DNA from: Novosphingobium sp. | Lineage (GTDB): Bacteria; Pseudomonadota; Alphaproteobacteria; Sphingomonadales; Sphingomonadaceae | NCBI RefSeq assembly: GCF_025351285.1 | Contig: NZ_JANXWG010000082.1 | Location: 1-64,000 of the forward strand | Direction of reading: 5' to 3' | Length of the DNA stretch: 64,000 nucleotides | Shown: positions 44,301 through 52,647 of the stretch, one piece after another | How positions within the stretch are numbered: position 1 is the stretch's first letter | How the letters are laid out: the number at the start of each line of letters is the position of its first letter | Program-made: the position numbers and the translations under genes | The notes under the pieces: model-generated | What the model was told of the DNA's origin: nothing | Database searches by the model: none | What the model saw: only the letters and a program-made list of their open reading frames with translations

Positions 44301-44400
44301 AGTGTCCAGATTCTCCAAGGGCAACGGCCATGCCGTAAAGAAGCAGGCGGTGCTGGATAAGCTGGCCGCCTTCTTTGATCGATATTTCGGGCTGTCATGA
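41365..44400 (+). CDS. hsdR: Type I restriction endonuclease HsdR
   Basis: 1011 residues. The N-terminal PD-(D/E)XK nuclease has Asp162 and IELKRR (Glu176, Lys178), followed by the QxxxY-like EAFNQINRY. SF2 translocase motifs are HTTGSGKTLTS (Walker A at 333-340), IFDECHRSQF (DECH at 433-436) and FGFTGTPIFAENSG. The C-terminal helical region binds HsdM/HsdS. No break or missing motif is seen, so restriction should be possible whenever a working HsdS is made. The start overlaps the second hsdS half by four bases. Confidence 0.97.
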   Translation: MSEAPQNPGRPFRYETIAISEESTVVAEFVPDTASVQDATYQSEDALERAFIRQLQAQAYDYLPLTSEAELIANLRFQLEKLNKVSLSDAEWERFFATAIAGANDGIIEKTTRIQQDHVQVLKRDDGTTKNIYLIDKANIHNNTLQVLNQYEANGARANRYDVTVLVNGLPMVHIELKRRGVDIREAFNQINRYARDSFWAGSGLFEYVQLFVISNGTLTKYYSNTVRDGHLAEQRGKRSRQKSSNSFAFTSWWADAANRPITELAGFTKTFFAKHTLLNILTRYCVFDVDRKLLVMRPYQIVAAEKILQRIAGSTNLRQLGTAAAGGYIWHTTGSGKTLTSFKAAQLARSLPGIDKVLFVVDRKDLDYQTMREYERFEKGAANSNTSTAVLQRQLEDPNARIIITTIQKLSRFVAANRKHDVYNDHVVVIFDECHRSQFGDMHAEITRVFKRYHLFGFTGTPIFAENSGTGGDPRRRTTQQAFGDKLHTYTIVDAINDKNVLPFRIDYINTIKAGTWIKDKQVSAIDTERALLAPERIAQIVGYIREHFDQKTKRSSSYRHDGKRLTGFNSLLATASIDAAKRYYAEFSKQQQSLPEAQRLKIGLIYSFAANEDEEGGLLGEEEFETDGLDQGSRDFLEGAIRDYNTLFNTSFDISADKFQNYYKDLSQRLKKRELDMVIVVNMFLTGFDATTLNTLWADKNLKAHGLIQAYSRTNRILNSVKTYGNIVSFRNLEKETNDALALFGNKDAKGIVLLKPYAEYYGEYEKRVAELLGTYPLGQPIIGEAAQKAFIKLFGSILRLRNILTAFDDFAGNEILSQREFQDYQSLYLNLYAEFRSVSDADKEAINDDVVFEIELIKQVEINVDYILLLVERYLSSKGTGGDKEILATIERAINSSPSLRNKKDLIERFVDSVSSSAKVDAQWQAFVAARKAEELERIIADEGLNAEATHGFIDNAFRDGAIPSTGIAITKILPPVSRFSKGNGHAVKKQAVLDKLAAFFDRYFGLS

Positions 44401-44441
44401 CGTGACGGTGGGGCAACTGACAGTTCGCGGAAGGGGCGGAA

Positions 44442-47063
44442 ATGCGTGAGGCTGAATTTCGGGCTTGGTTGGAAGCCGGGGGCGCCAAAACCCAAGCAGG
44501 GCGAAATTCGCGGGTCCATGCCGTCAAGACCATCGAAAAGAACCTTGCGGCACTCGGATCGCCGCACCGCGATCTTGCGGCGGCACATGCTGCGGATGGC
44601 TTTGCGCAGTTGCGCGAACGCATCCGAAATATGCGGCAGGAAGCCAAAGCTGGCGGCAATGACTATCGCATCCTTATGCCGGATTCGGAAAAGCCGTTAA
44701 ACCGACTATCCAACTGGAACAGTTGGCTGGCGCAATATGGTCGTTTTCTTGGGGGAAAGGCCGCCAAGGCGAACGACGACCTGACCGACGAGAATGATGA
44801 TACCCTCGGCTGCCACGATCTCTTCAAGCGCTTCGATGGCGATCCTCGTTTCCGGGAGGCCCGCAAGCATTGGTCCGATGAAGAGCGCACCGCCTTCTGT
44901 GGCATGGCACGGGCGGTCCATGACGCCGGGCTAGATTGGTATCACACCAACATCCCGGAGATACGGTTCGGTCGCCGGTCTCCGGGAGAGGACAAGGCAG
45001 CCGGAACCCTTGGCAGCGTGCAGTTGCGGAAGAATGGCGGATTTATCGAATTCAGCCATCAGCACGACCTGCTGGACCTGACGGGCACATTTCAATTTGA
45101 CGAAACGTCTGTCGACGAATTCCGGGCAGTTATTGAGGGGGCGGAAAAAACGATCCTCGGCTGGCTGCCGCCGCAGCCAGCTCGTCCGGGTTATTGGCCC
45201 GACGAAACAGCCATTGATGACAAGGAAACGCAAGCGGACCGCATCCGGCAATATGTGCTGGAGCGATATATCGAACCTGCCAGAAAGCGGGGCGATGATC
45301 GTGTCACCATCGTTGTCGGCCCGCTGAACAATGAGATGGGCCTGCATATGGCATGGCCAAACATCTGTCAGGCGCTTGAAGGCAGAAAGTTTCTTGAGCT
45401 GGCCAAAGTGCCGCCCCCGATTGCCGAGGGACCAAAGCAGAGCACGACCAGAAAGCTGACATTCGTATTATCTGAAGGAGCCATTCCGATGGCCGACGTA
45501 AGACCAGACCCACAAAACCTCATTCTCTATGGGCCACCAGGCACGGGGAAAACATATCGCACGGCACTCGAAGCCGTGAAGCTCTGTGACCCGGATGCAG
45601 CGTATCCTTCCACGGAAGAGGGTCGGAAGGCGCTGATGACGCGTTATCGCGAGTTGGAAACTGAGAAGCGGATTGCCTTCGTCACATTCCACCAGAATTA
45701 TGACTATGAAACCTTTGTCGAAGGCCTGCGGCCAGAGACTGGCGAAAATGAGGGCGGTTCTGCGGGATTTCGGCTCGAAGCCCGTGCCGGTATCTTTCGG
45801 GAAATATGCGCATTGGCCGACCAGGCCCGCACTCGAACGGCACCTTCGGCTGCGGCGACCGGCTACGACTTCGCCGGTCGCCGATTCTGGAAAATGGGAC
45901 AAGGTGCCATTGGCACCGAGGATGACGTCTACGACTCCGCTGTGGCCAACAATTACGTCACGCTTGGCTGGGGCGGTTCCATCGATTGGAGCGATGAGCG
46001 GTTCTCCACCTTCGAAGCGATCAAGGCTGAATGGCTTGCGCAAAACCCCGAGGACACGACGCCTAGTAACTGGACCCAGACGTGGCCGTTTCGCTGTGAA
46101 ATGCAGATCGGTGACATTGTCATTGTGCCCTATGGCAATACTGCGTTTCGGGCGATTGCTGAGGTCACTGGCGACTATCGGTTTGAACCTTCGGCTGAGG
46201 GCTATTACGCCCACCGCCGCGATGTGCGCTGGCTCCTGACCCTGGACGAACCTTTGCCACTCGACACGATCGTCGATGGCAATTTCACCATGCGCACGCT
46301 GTACTCACTGCCGACAAAGTGCGTTAATCTTCCCGCGCTAGGCCGGTTGATTGCTGGCGACAGTGACAGCGAGGTAGCGCCTCTGAGCGAAACCTTACCT
46401 GACCAGTTTGTGCTGATTATCGACGAGATCAATCGCGCCAATATCTCCAAGGTTTTCGGCGAACTCATTACGCTTATCGAACCCGACAAGCGGCTTGGTA
46501 TGGACAACTGGCTGACGCTCACATTGCCGTATTCGAAGAAGCGGGATTTTGGCGTACCATCCAATCTCCACATCATCGGCACGATGAACACGGCAGACCG
46601 GTCCATCGCGCTGCTGGATACTGCGTTGCGGCGGCGATTCAATTTTCGGGAGATGGCTCCAGAACCTGGCCTGCTGGGCGTGGTCGAGGGCATCGACCTG
46701 AAGGCAGTGTTGACGGCAATCAATCAGCGGATCGAGTATCTAATCGACCGGGAACACCGCATTGGGCACGCCTTCTTCATAGGCTGCAAGACAGCCGAAC
46801 AGGTCCACGCCGCCATGCGCGACAAGGTTATTCCGCTATTGCAGGAATACTTCTTCGAGGACTGGAGCCGTATCCATGGGGTGCTCGGTGACGGCTTCAT
46901 CGGGTCCGTTACCCTGAAGTGCCCACTTGGCGAGGGTGAGGATCGCAAGAGCTGGTTCGTGTGCTTGGAAAAGCAGCCGGACGGAAGCGATCGTTTTCCT
47001 CATGATGCATTCGCGCAGTTGATCGGCAAGGTAGCAGACGTTGCGGCAGAGTCCCAAGGATGA
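44442..47063 (+). CDS. mcrB: McrB-like AAA+ GTPase with an inserted EVE-like domain
   Basis: 873 residues. Residues 1-350 are a helical then mixed domain of unknown fold. The AAA+ module has Walker A YGPPGTGKT (363-371), FVTFHQNYDYETFVEGLRP, Walker B VLIIDEIN (657-664) and the McrB signature MNTADRSI (715-722). The DTALRRRFNFREM block follows. Between Walker A and B, about residues 475-638 form an EVE/PUA-like domain: RFWKMGQGAIGTEDDVYDSA, VTLGWGGSIDWS, then GDIVIVPYGNTAFRAIAEVT. Such domains read modified bases. McrB relatives use an NTP motor with McrC to cut modified DNA. It follows hsdR by 41 bases and overlaps the next gene. Confidence 0.88.
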   Translation: MREAEFRAWLEAGGAKTQAGRNSRVHAVKTIEKNLAALGSPHRDLAAAHAADGFAQLRERIRNMRQEAKAGGNDYRILMPDSEKPLNRLSNWNSWLAQYGRFLGGKAAKANDDLTDENDDTLGCHDLFKRFDGDPRFREARKHWSDEERTAFCGMARAVHDAGLDWYHTNIPEIRFGRRSPGEDKAAGTLGSVQLRKNGGFIEFSHQHDLLDLTGTFQFDETSVDEFRAVIEGAEKTILGWLPPQPARPGYWPDETAIDDKETQADRIRQYVLERYIEPARKRGDDRVTIVVGPLNNEMGLHMAWPNICQALEGRKFLELAKVPPPIAEGPKQSTTRKLTFVLSEGAIPMADVRPDPQNLILYGPPGTGKTYRTALEAVKLCDPDAAYPSTEEGRKALMTRYRELETEKRIAFVTFHQNYDYETFVEGLRPETGENEGGSAGFRLEARAGIFREICALADQARTRTAPSAAATGYDFAGRRFWKMGQGAIGTEDDVYDSAVANNYVTLGWGGSIDWSDERFSTFEAIKAEWLAQNPEDTTPSNWTQTWPFRCEMQIGDIVIVPYGNTAFRAIAEVTGDYRFEPSAEGYYAHRRDVRWLLTLDEPLPLDTIVDGNFTMRTLYSLPTKCVNLPALGRLIAGDSDSEVAPLSETLPDQFVLIIDEINRANISKVFGELITLIEPDKRLGMDNWLTLTLPYSKKRDFGVPSNLHIIGTMNTADRSIALLDTALRRRFNFREMAPEPGLLGVVEGIDLKAVLTAINQRIEYLIDREHRIGHAFFIGCKTAEQVHAAMRDKVIPLLQEYFFEDWSRIHGVLGDGFIGSVTLKCPLGEGEDRKSWFVCLEKQPDGSDRFPHDAFAQLIGKVADVAAESQG

Positions 47064-47806
47064 TCAACGAACTGGCCAGCCATCTCCTTCCCGGTGTGTC
47101 TGTCGAGCGGGTTGCTACTGCGCTCGGCGCGGCGGCAGGCCAAGAGTTGGCCTCGGGCAAGTTTGGCAGTCCCGAAAGCAGCTCGGCTCTGGCGGTCAAT
47201 GGCTTCGGCCCCTTTCTCGAAAGTCCGGGCACGTTGCCGCCGTTTCCGTGCCTGGATGATCTAGATTGGCCCGCGCTGACCGTCGATATTGAGCGTCAGA
47301 TGCGTTTCCCATGGGCGGGTGGGCGCCACCCTTGGCTTGATGCTGCCGTCGAAACTGCAACACAGCTGATCGGCGTTGAATCGAAGCGCTTCGAGCCTTT
47401 CCGCGATTCCAAGCTGGCAAAACTGTCGCCCAAATACTCTTCGCACCATTGGGATGAGGGTATGGAGCCTTGGTGCGCGATGCGTGACCACTTGCTGGCG
47501 GAACCAGCGGCCTTTCGTCATCTCGATGCGGCGCAACTGGTGAAGCACGGCTATGGTTTGGTGACCGAGGCAAAGCGACGGGGAAAGTCGCCGGTGCTGC
47601 TCTACCTCTTTGCTGAGCCTACGGAAGGCCGCGCCATTAAAGCCCAGGCATTTGCTGACCACCGATTCGAAATCGCCAAGTTCGCCGGAGGGGTAACCGG
47701 TTCAACAGTCCGATTCGCCGCTTGTTCATGGCGTGAATGGCTGACCAGCTTCCCGCCAAGCCTGTCCGATCATGCTGATCGCGTCATTGCCCGGTTCCAC
47801 CCGTGA
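47060..47806 (+). CDS. Predicted PD-(D/E)XK nuclease-like protein (PGN_0703-type)
   Basis: 248 residues. The centre has HPWLDAAVETATQLIGVESK followed by RFEPFRDSKLAKLSPKY. Asp94 and Glu107-Ser-Lys109 fit a PD-(D/E)XK active site on neighbouring strands. The surrounding sequence, including MRDHLLAEPAAFRHLDAAQL and VLLYLFAEP, resembles the PGN_0703-like predicted restriction endonucleases. The assignment is from memory of the family and the motif; no experiment on this group is known to me. The ATG overlaps the McrB-like stop, so it is part of the same system. Confidence 0.6.
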   Translation: MINELASHLLPGVSVERVATALGAAAGQELASGKFGSPESSSALAVNGFGPFLESPGTLPPFPCLDDLDWPALTVDIERQMRFPWAGGRHPWLDAAVETATQLIGVESKRFEPFRDSKLAKLSPKYSSHHWDEGMEPWCAMRDHLLAEPAAFRHLDAAQLVKHGYGLVTEAKRRGKSPVLLYLFAEPTEGRAIKAQAFADHRFEIAKFAGGVTGSTVRFAACSWREWLTSFPPSLSDHADRVIARFHP

Positions 47807-47901
47807 TGCAGCGCCCATATCAACCGACCACCGTTGGGTTGGTCGTGCGGGGCGAATGGCAGGGTAGTCCCAGATTTGATCTATGTGATGGAGAACAATA
47901 G

Positions 47902-48306
47902 ATGTCCGCACTCACCACTCCTTCTCACGCCGACCTTAGAAACCGGATTGAGCAGCTCGCCATTTCTGCGGACGCCAAATCTATCCTGATCGGCATGGCT
48001 GACATCTCGGCCAAGGCCGGTGACACTGTCATTGCCATAGGGCGGCATGTTCTGGGGTTCATATTCGATTTGTTCAGGCAGTTTCCGAACAGCAGTTTTG
48101 GCCTGATCGCAGGCTTTGTCATCGGATCGCTCATTGGAGCCATTCCATTTTTCGGCGCTGCACTGGCGGCGGTATTCACCCCGCTTCTCATGGCGCTCGG
48201 TCTCGCCAGAGGCGCAGTCGCTGATCTTGGCAATGCCGCGATCCGTGACAGAATGACAGATTTCGAGCATCGGCTTCGTGCCATGGTGCCTGAAGCAGCG
48301 GCATGA
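47902..48306 (+). CDS. Small membrane protein of unknown function
   Basis: 134 residues, not recognised. The middle (about residues 62-105: FGLIAGFVIGSLIGAIPFFG, then AALAAVFTPLLMALGLARG) is strongly hydrophobic and Gly-rich and should form one hairpin of two membrane helices. Both ends are soluble and charged. A GGAG-like site precedes the ATG (GATGGAGAACAATAG). It is separated from the nuclease-like gene by 95 bases and coupled by ATGA to the TerB-like gene. It could anchor or respond to a defence complex at the membrane; that is speculation from context. Confidence 0.7.
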   Translation: MSALTTPSHADLRNRIEQLAISADAKSILIGMADISAKAGDTVIAIGRHVLGFIFDLFRQFPNSSFGLIAGFVIGSLIGAIPFFGAALAAVFTPLLMALGLARGAVADLGNAAIRDRMTDFEHRLRAMVPEAAA

Positions 48307-49177
48307 TCGTGCAAGCCGAACTGGAAGCCCGATTTTCTAGCGTGACCTGCGTTGTCGCTGATCCTTTGCGCTTCAAGCTGCGGCTTGGCATCGGAGAAGA
48401 CGCTTACACGTCGCTCCGGGTAAAAAATCGCTGCAAGAAGTCTGGGACGTGGGCGGCATGGCTGCGACCGGCGCTACAGTCGCCGCGTCACCAATGGTGG
48501 CGGGTACATTCTTTGCATCGAAAGGCCTGCTTGCCGCCATTGGCTTCGGTGCTGCGGCTGCAACGCCAGTGGGATGGGTGGCCGCTGCGGCGGTTGCCTC
48601 TGGCGGCGCATATTATGGCGTTACGCGCCTGTTCCGGAGCTATTCTGGAAGCCGAGTTGATGTCATTCCGCATTTTCTCAACACGCCAATGGACTTACTG
48701 GCCGCAAGTCTGTTTGACCTGATAGGTGGTCTAGCTGCTCGAATTTCAGCCATCGATGGCCAGATTGATGATGTCGAGAAAGCTACGATTGCGCGTCATT
48801 TCATTCAGGATTGGGGCCTTGATACCTGCTACGTGACACATGCGCTGGAGGTGATTTTTCAGGGCGTAGATGCTGCCCGGGTCAAGGATATTGCAAAGGC
48901 AATCGCATCATTTCAGGCGGACAATCCCGACTGTAATCCGCAAGCCATGCAGGCGGAGTTGATGGCCTTCCTGCGCGAGGTTGCCGAGGCTGATGGCAAA
49001 ATGGATGAACGCGAAGAACTCGCCCTGGATGCCGTTGCCCGCGTGCTGGAGGAAGAAAGCGCCTTCAGCCTGCAAAAGGCCGGTCAGACTGTCTCGGGAT
49101 GGGCCAAGGATGCGGCACAATCAGCGGGCAGCCTTGCCAGCAAGCTCCCCTCCTTGAACCTGAAAAGAGGCCAGTGA
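48303..49177 (+). pseudogene. TerB-like protein gene with a -1 frameshift (or programmed slip)
   Basis: The start ATG at 48303 overlaps the previous stop and opens MIVQAELEARFSSVTCVVAD. The frame is lost at a run of six A (48422-48427) and continues in the -1 frame as KSLQEVWDVGGMAATG to 49177. One extra A would give a single 290-residue protein. The site reads A AAA AAT, a slippery heptamer, so programmed frameshifting cannot be excluded. A GTG at 48449 could also start the second part alone. The second part has an Ala/Gly-rich hydrophobic segment, then a TerB-like helical domain (DLIGGLAARISAIDGQIDDV, then VAEADGKMDEREELALDAVA). Coupled to mcrC. Confidence 0.75.
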
Positions 49178-50499
49178 CACACCTCTGCGCCCACGAATGG
49201 GGCCGGGTTGCTGTTCACAACGGCACCGGTCCAGCAGCTGAACGGGCGTTTACCCGTAGTCAGGCGAATGCCCTGTTGCTTGCCGCTCGATCTCACCCGT
49301 TGGCGAACCGTTCCGGGACCAATATTCTTGTAGATCGCTATACCGAGATATGGGCGCAGCAGGCTGTCGGCGTGATTGCCGCGCCGGGGTGCAGCCTTGA
49401 GATTCTGCCGAAGATCGATGCTACGTCGGATGATAATGATGAAACCATCCGCACCCGTCTTGTTTCCATGCTCGACATCGCGCTCGGGCTCAAGCTCGGC
49501 GATGGGCAGGCCCTGGCTATGGCGCGGCAAAATGAAACCCTGCTCGACATCCTGATCCGCTTATTCGCTGATCGCCTGCTGGCTGAGGCCCGGCGCGGCC
49601 TTCCCCGCGCCTATATGGCGCAGGAAGAGAATCTCGCCGCGTTGCGCGGGCGGCTCGATGTCATCCGGCAGTTTACGCACAATGCGGTCCGACCGGACCG
49701 ACTGGCCTGCCGTTTTGATACACTGCTGCCGGACACGCCGTTGCTGCGTGTCATGAAGGCCTGCGTGCTTATGTTGCGCCGCCACGCGCGCGTATTGGAG
49801 ACACAGCGACGCCTTGATGAGTTGCGATTTCTCCTAGCCGAGGTGAGTGACGTTCCGGTCAATGCTCTGCCATGGGCGCAAGTGCGGATAGATCGGACCA
49901 ATCGCCGCTGGGAGACGCTTTACGGGCTGGCAAAGCTGTTTTTGAAACGTGAATGGCAACGCACTAACCACGACGCAAAGGCGGGCCAGGGGATCACCCT
50001 GTTGTTCGCCATGAACGACTTGTTCGAGGCCTACATCGCCGCACTTGCGCGGCGTGCGCTGCTGGGTAGCGATCTGACGGTCCATTCGCAGGGCGGATTG
50101 CGCTATTGTCTGATGGAGGAGGGTGATGGCGGCAAAGAACGTTTCCAGACGACACCGGACATTCTCATCAAGCGGAATGGGCAGGTCGTGATGGTGATCG
50201 ATACCAAATGGAAGTTGATCGGCCGAAATCCAGAAGACAAGAAGCGCGGCGTTTCGCAGTCCGATGTCTACCAGATGATGGCTTATGCTCGTCTGTACCA
50301 GTGCGGGGAGGTGATGCTGCTCTATCCTCATCACGCCAGCCTTGGCAGTGAGGCGCTGGATGCAGGTTACGGCATGATGGAAGGCGATGAACGCCTGCGG
50401 ATTGCAAGCGTTGATCTGGTTGCTGGCAAGAGAGCGGTTGAGCAACAACTGGAGGGGCTGATTGCACCTTCCACGGTCACGTCAATGGCTGTGGCTTGA
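49174..50499 (+). CDS. mcrC: McrC-like nuclease subunit
   Basis: 441 residues from a GTG that overlaps the TerB-like stop (GTGA), preceded by GAGG; longer in-frame starts lie within the TerB-like gene. The N-terminal half resembles the McrC bridging domain (GVIAAPGCSLEILPKID). The C-terminal nuclease has TTPDILIKRNG with Asp329 and VMVIDTKWK with Asp343-Thr-Lys345, a PD-(D/E)XK site. It then continues SQSDVYQMMAYARLYQC. It should partner the McrB-like ATPase although three genes separate them, which is unusual because mcrB and mcrC are normally adjacent. Confidence 0.9.
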   Translation: MTHLCAHEWGRVAVHNGTGPAAERAFTRSQANALLLAARSHPLANRSGTNILVDRYTEIWAQQAVGVIAAPGCSLEILPKIDATSDDNDETIRTRLVSMLDIALGLKLGDGQALAMARQNETLLDILIRLFADRLLAEARRGLPRAYMAQEENLAALRGRLDVIRQFTHNAVRPDRLACRFDTLLPDTPLLRVMKACVLMLRRHARVLETQRRLDELRFLLAEVSDVPVNALPWAQVRIDRTNRRWETLYGLAKLFLKREWQRTNHDAKAGQGITLLFAMNDLFEAYIAALARRALLGSDLTVHSQGGLRYCLMEEGDGGKERFQTTPDILIKRNGQVVMVIDTKWKLIGRNPEDKKRGVSQSDVYQMMAYARLYQCGEVMLLYPHHASLGSEALDAGYGMMEGDERLRIASVDLVAGKRAVEQQLEGLIAPSTVTSMAVA

Positions 50500-50630
50500 T
50501 TCGGTTTTTCACCGCTCTCAGGCGGGAAATCGTCGGCAGGCCGCAAAATAAATTTTGGTGTCGCGGATTGATCCGAAATAGATCGTCCGCAGCGATTTGA
50601 GTCCTCATCGAGGCCCAACGCCGATGCCAA

Positions 50631-50727
50631 GACGGTATTATCGACGGTATCGAAAATCGAAAAATCGCAATAAAGCATTGCGATATAACGCTTTGTCGAC
50701 ACATCACGGTCCCTCTTCTGGCACCAT
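50631..50727 (+). other. Right island end: arm-type repeats, hairpin and attR
   Basis: GACGGTAT at 50631 and 50643 have the same 12-base spacing and the same following CGAAA as the pair at the left end. An 8-bp hairpin (ATCGCAAT, 50664-50671, with its complement at 50677-50684) lies between them and attR. attR is CCTCTTCTGGCACCAT at 50712-50727, one G shorter than attL. The stretch 50500-50630 after mcrC holds no supported gene. Confidence 0.75.
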
Positions 50728-51094
50728 TTGTTCCGCGTCAAGGGAATCCCGCGAGGGTTAGCGGCCAGCGCGGAAATGCTGGCACGCAATTCAAATCGGG
50801 ACTTTACCACCCGACGTTTCAGATCCCCTGTTACACTGTTTGCAGTGGTGCGGCTTAGCGAACGCGGCAGGATCGGTCTGGCCGAAAGGCAAAAACCCCA
50901 CTCGCGATCACTTTTTTGCAACGCTGCGGCTCCATCATTGCATTGGATCGGTTGCGGCAACGCGTGCATGACGCTCGACATGGGCATTCAACCGAAGCAA
51001 TCCTTTTTGCGATCGACGGACCGGTCGCTATCCGAGAGTATCATCCGGCCAGCGATTGGGCCCGCAAGGGGGTGCGAGGTTGGGGGGCTTTGAG
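50728..51094 (+). other. Non-coding stretch between the island and the purine operon
   Basis: 367 bases with two overlapping open frames that have no family features or good starts and are not accepted. The region probably holds the promoter for the purine operon beginning at 51095. A small palindrome (CACTG-TTTG-CAGTG near 50835) is visible. No confident promoter boxes could be assigned by eye. Confidence 0.5.
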
Positions 51095-51274
51095 ATGCCG
51101 AAATCCGCAAGCGCTTCGATACCCCGGGTCAAGGCAGAAGTCCTGGCTGCTGCCAAGGCGCTCGACCTTCCGATCGCGGATGCCTGCATGCCCGGCGTTT
51201 TGGCCAATCTCGAGGTGCTAGACCGCCACGCTGCGATCCTGGCCGACGACAACAGCCGATCACGCGCTTCATGA
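51095..51274 (+). CDS. hpxX: HpxX / AtzG-like small subunit
   Basis: 59 residues: PRVKAEVLAAAKALDLPIAD, then ACMPGVLANLEVLDRHAAIL. This is the small DUF4089/AtzG-like protein that accompanies AtzE- or HpxY-type amidases. In the cyanuric acid pathway AtzG forms a complex with AtzE; in Klebsiella the equivalent pair is HpxX-HpxY. The ATG is preceded by a G-rich ribosome-binding stretch. It overlaps the amidase gene by four bases, strong support for a joint complex. It is the first gene of the operon. Confidence 0.82.
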   Translation: MPKSASASIPRVKAEVLAAAKALDLPIADACMPGVLANLEVLDRHAAILADDNSRSRAS

Positions 51275-52647
51275 TGCACACCGTCCAGATCGGGGGCGAA
51301 ATCCGCGCGGGACATGTCGGTGCGGCAAGCGTTGTCGAAACCATCATCGCCCGACTTGCCGCGGATGGGCTCGCGCAGGGCGGGCTGAATGCGGTAACGC
51401 AGTTGCTGCCCGATCGCGCGCGGGCGGAGGCAGCCTTGATCGATGCCGCAACCGCCGCCGGGCACAATCCCGGAGTGCTTGCCGGTGTTCCGTATGGCGT
51501 CAAGGATCTGTTCGACGTGGCAGGCCTGCCGACCACGGCGGGATCGGCGATCTATGCCGATGCCGGGCCGGCGGCAGCCGATGCAGTGGCGTTGCAACGG
51601 TTGCGCAAGGCCGGTGCGGTGCTGGTGGCCACGCTCAACATGGACGAATTCGCCTATGGCTTCGCGACGATCAACGCGACGTACGGCACCACGCGCAACC
51701 CGCACGACCGCGCGCGATTGGCGGGGGGATCGTCGGGCGGATCGGCGGCGGCGGTCGCGGCGGGGATGCTGCCGTTTTCGCTTGGTTCGGACACCAACGG
51801 ATCGATCCGCGTTCCGGCCAGCTTGTGCGGCGTTTATGGCCTGAAGCCCACGCATGGCAGCTTGCCGATGGCGGGCGTGTTCCCCTTCGCCGAAAGCTTC
51901 GACGATGTGGGGCCGTTCGCGCGTTCAGTGGCGGATTTGCGCTGCGTCTGGGACGTTTTGCGCGGCGCTGCTGTGGCAGATGCCGCACCGCCCTATCGGC
52001 TTGCCCGGCTGGGCGGGCGTTTTGCCGAAAACCTGGACCCCGATCAATCGGCCGCCATTGCCGCGATCGCCGGCGATGCTCCGGTCATCGATTTGCCCGA
52101 TATTGCCCGCGCGCGTTCGGCTGCGTTCCTGATCACGGCTTACGAAGGCGGGACACTGCACCGCGCCGCACTGGCGCGCGATGCGATGGCATTCGATTCC
52201 GCCACGCGTGACCGTCTGATCGCGGGCGCGCTGGTCCCGCGCAAACTTTACGACGCGGCGCAAGCCTTCCGCGCCGACTTCTGCGCCAGGATCGACGCGT
52301 GCATCGCCGATTTCGACGTGCTGATCGCCCCGTCCGCGCCTTGCGTGGCGCCGCTGATCGACGATCCGACGATCCGCATCGACGGGGAGATGCGGCCTGC
52401 CCGATCCGATCTGGGCATTCATACCCAGTCGATCAGTTTTGCCGGATTGCCCGCGCTGGCGGTTCCGCTGCTGCGCCCGGGCCGGCTGCCGTTGGGGCTG
52501 CAACTGATCGGGCGGCGCGGTGGCGAAGCGGCGCTGTTCGGGTTTGCTGCGATGCTCGAAGCGCAAGGTGTGATCGGGTTTTCGGCGCCCGAATCATTCG
52601 AGCCCGAACCATTCGAGCCCGGACCATTCACGGGGGACTCCGCATGA
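51271..52647 (+). CDS. hpxY: AtzE/HpxY-type amidase
   Basis: A 458-residue amidase-signature enzyme. The Lys-cisSer-Ser triad is visible: Lys78 in [14 protein letters not shown], the GGSSGGSAA Ser near 154-155 and Ser178 in [12 protein letters not shown]. Close homologues act on carboxybiuret (AtzE) or, as HpxY, in oxalurate breakdown. The surrounding hpx-type genes favour the second role. The C-terminal tail carries a 15-bp repeat (52595-52629) encoding [10 protein letters not shown]. Overlaps both neighbours. Confidence 0.85.
   Translation: MMHTVQIGGEIRAGHVGAASVVETIIARLAADGLAQGGLNAVTQLLPDRARAEAALIDAATAAGHNPGVLAGVPYGVKDLFDVAGLPTTAGSAIYADAGPAAADAVALQRLRKAGAVLVATLNMDEFAYGFATINATYGTTRNPHDRARLAGGSSGGSAAAVAAGMLPFSLGSDTNGSIRVPASLCGVYGLKPTHGSLPMAGVFPFAESFDDVGPFARSVADLRCVWDVLRGAAVADAAPPYRLARLGGRFAENLDPDQSAAIAAIAGDAPVIDLPDIARARSAAFLITAYEGGTLHRAALARDAMAFDSATRDRLIAGALVPRKLYDAAQAFRADFCARIDACIADFDVLIAPSAPCVAPLIDDPTIRIDGEMRPARSDLGIHTQSISFAGLPALAVPLLRPGRLPLGLQLIGRRGGEAALFGFAAMLEAQGVIGFSAPESFEPEPFEPGPFTGDSA

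Larger units (their letters stand above)
34915..50727 (+). mobile_element. Integrative genomic island at tRNA-Leu carrying restriction systems
   Basis: The left boundary is the tRNA 3' end (CCTCTTCTGGGCACCAT, 34915-34931). The right boundary is a one-base-shorter copy (CCTCTTCTGGCACCAT, 50712-50727). A P4-type integrase starts 158 bases inside the left end with an excisionase-like gene behind it. GACGGTAT repeats occur near both ends. Gene content (type I R-M operon, McrBC-type cluster) is unrelated to both flanks, and codon use is looser and AT-richer than in the flagellar and purine regions. No conjugation or replication genes are visible, so it would need help to transfer. Confidence 0.88.

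Noticed and set aside
47807..47901. Weak inverted repeat (CGACCA...TGGTCG) between the nuclease-like and membrane protein genes
   Set aside because: The stem is only six pairs with mismatched surroundings, too weak to call a terminator.
50728..51221. Two overlapping open frames of about 100-120 codons after the island
   Set aside because: No recognisable domain, no good ribosome-binding site, unusual composition, and one runs into the hpxX gene.
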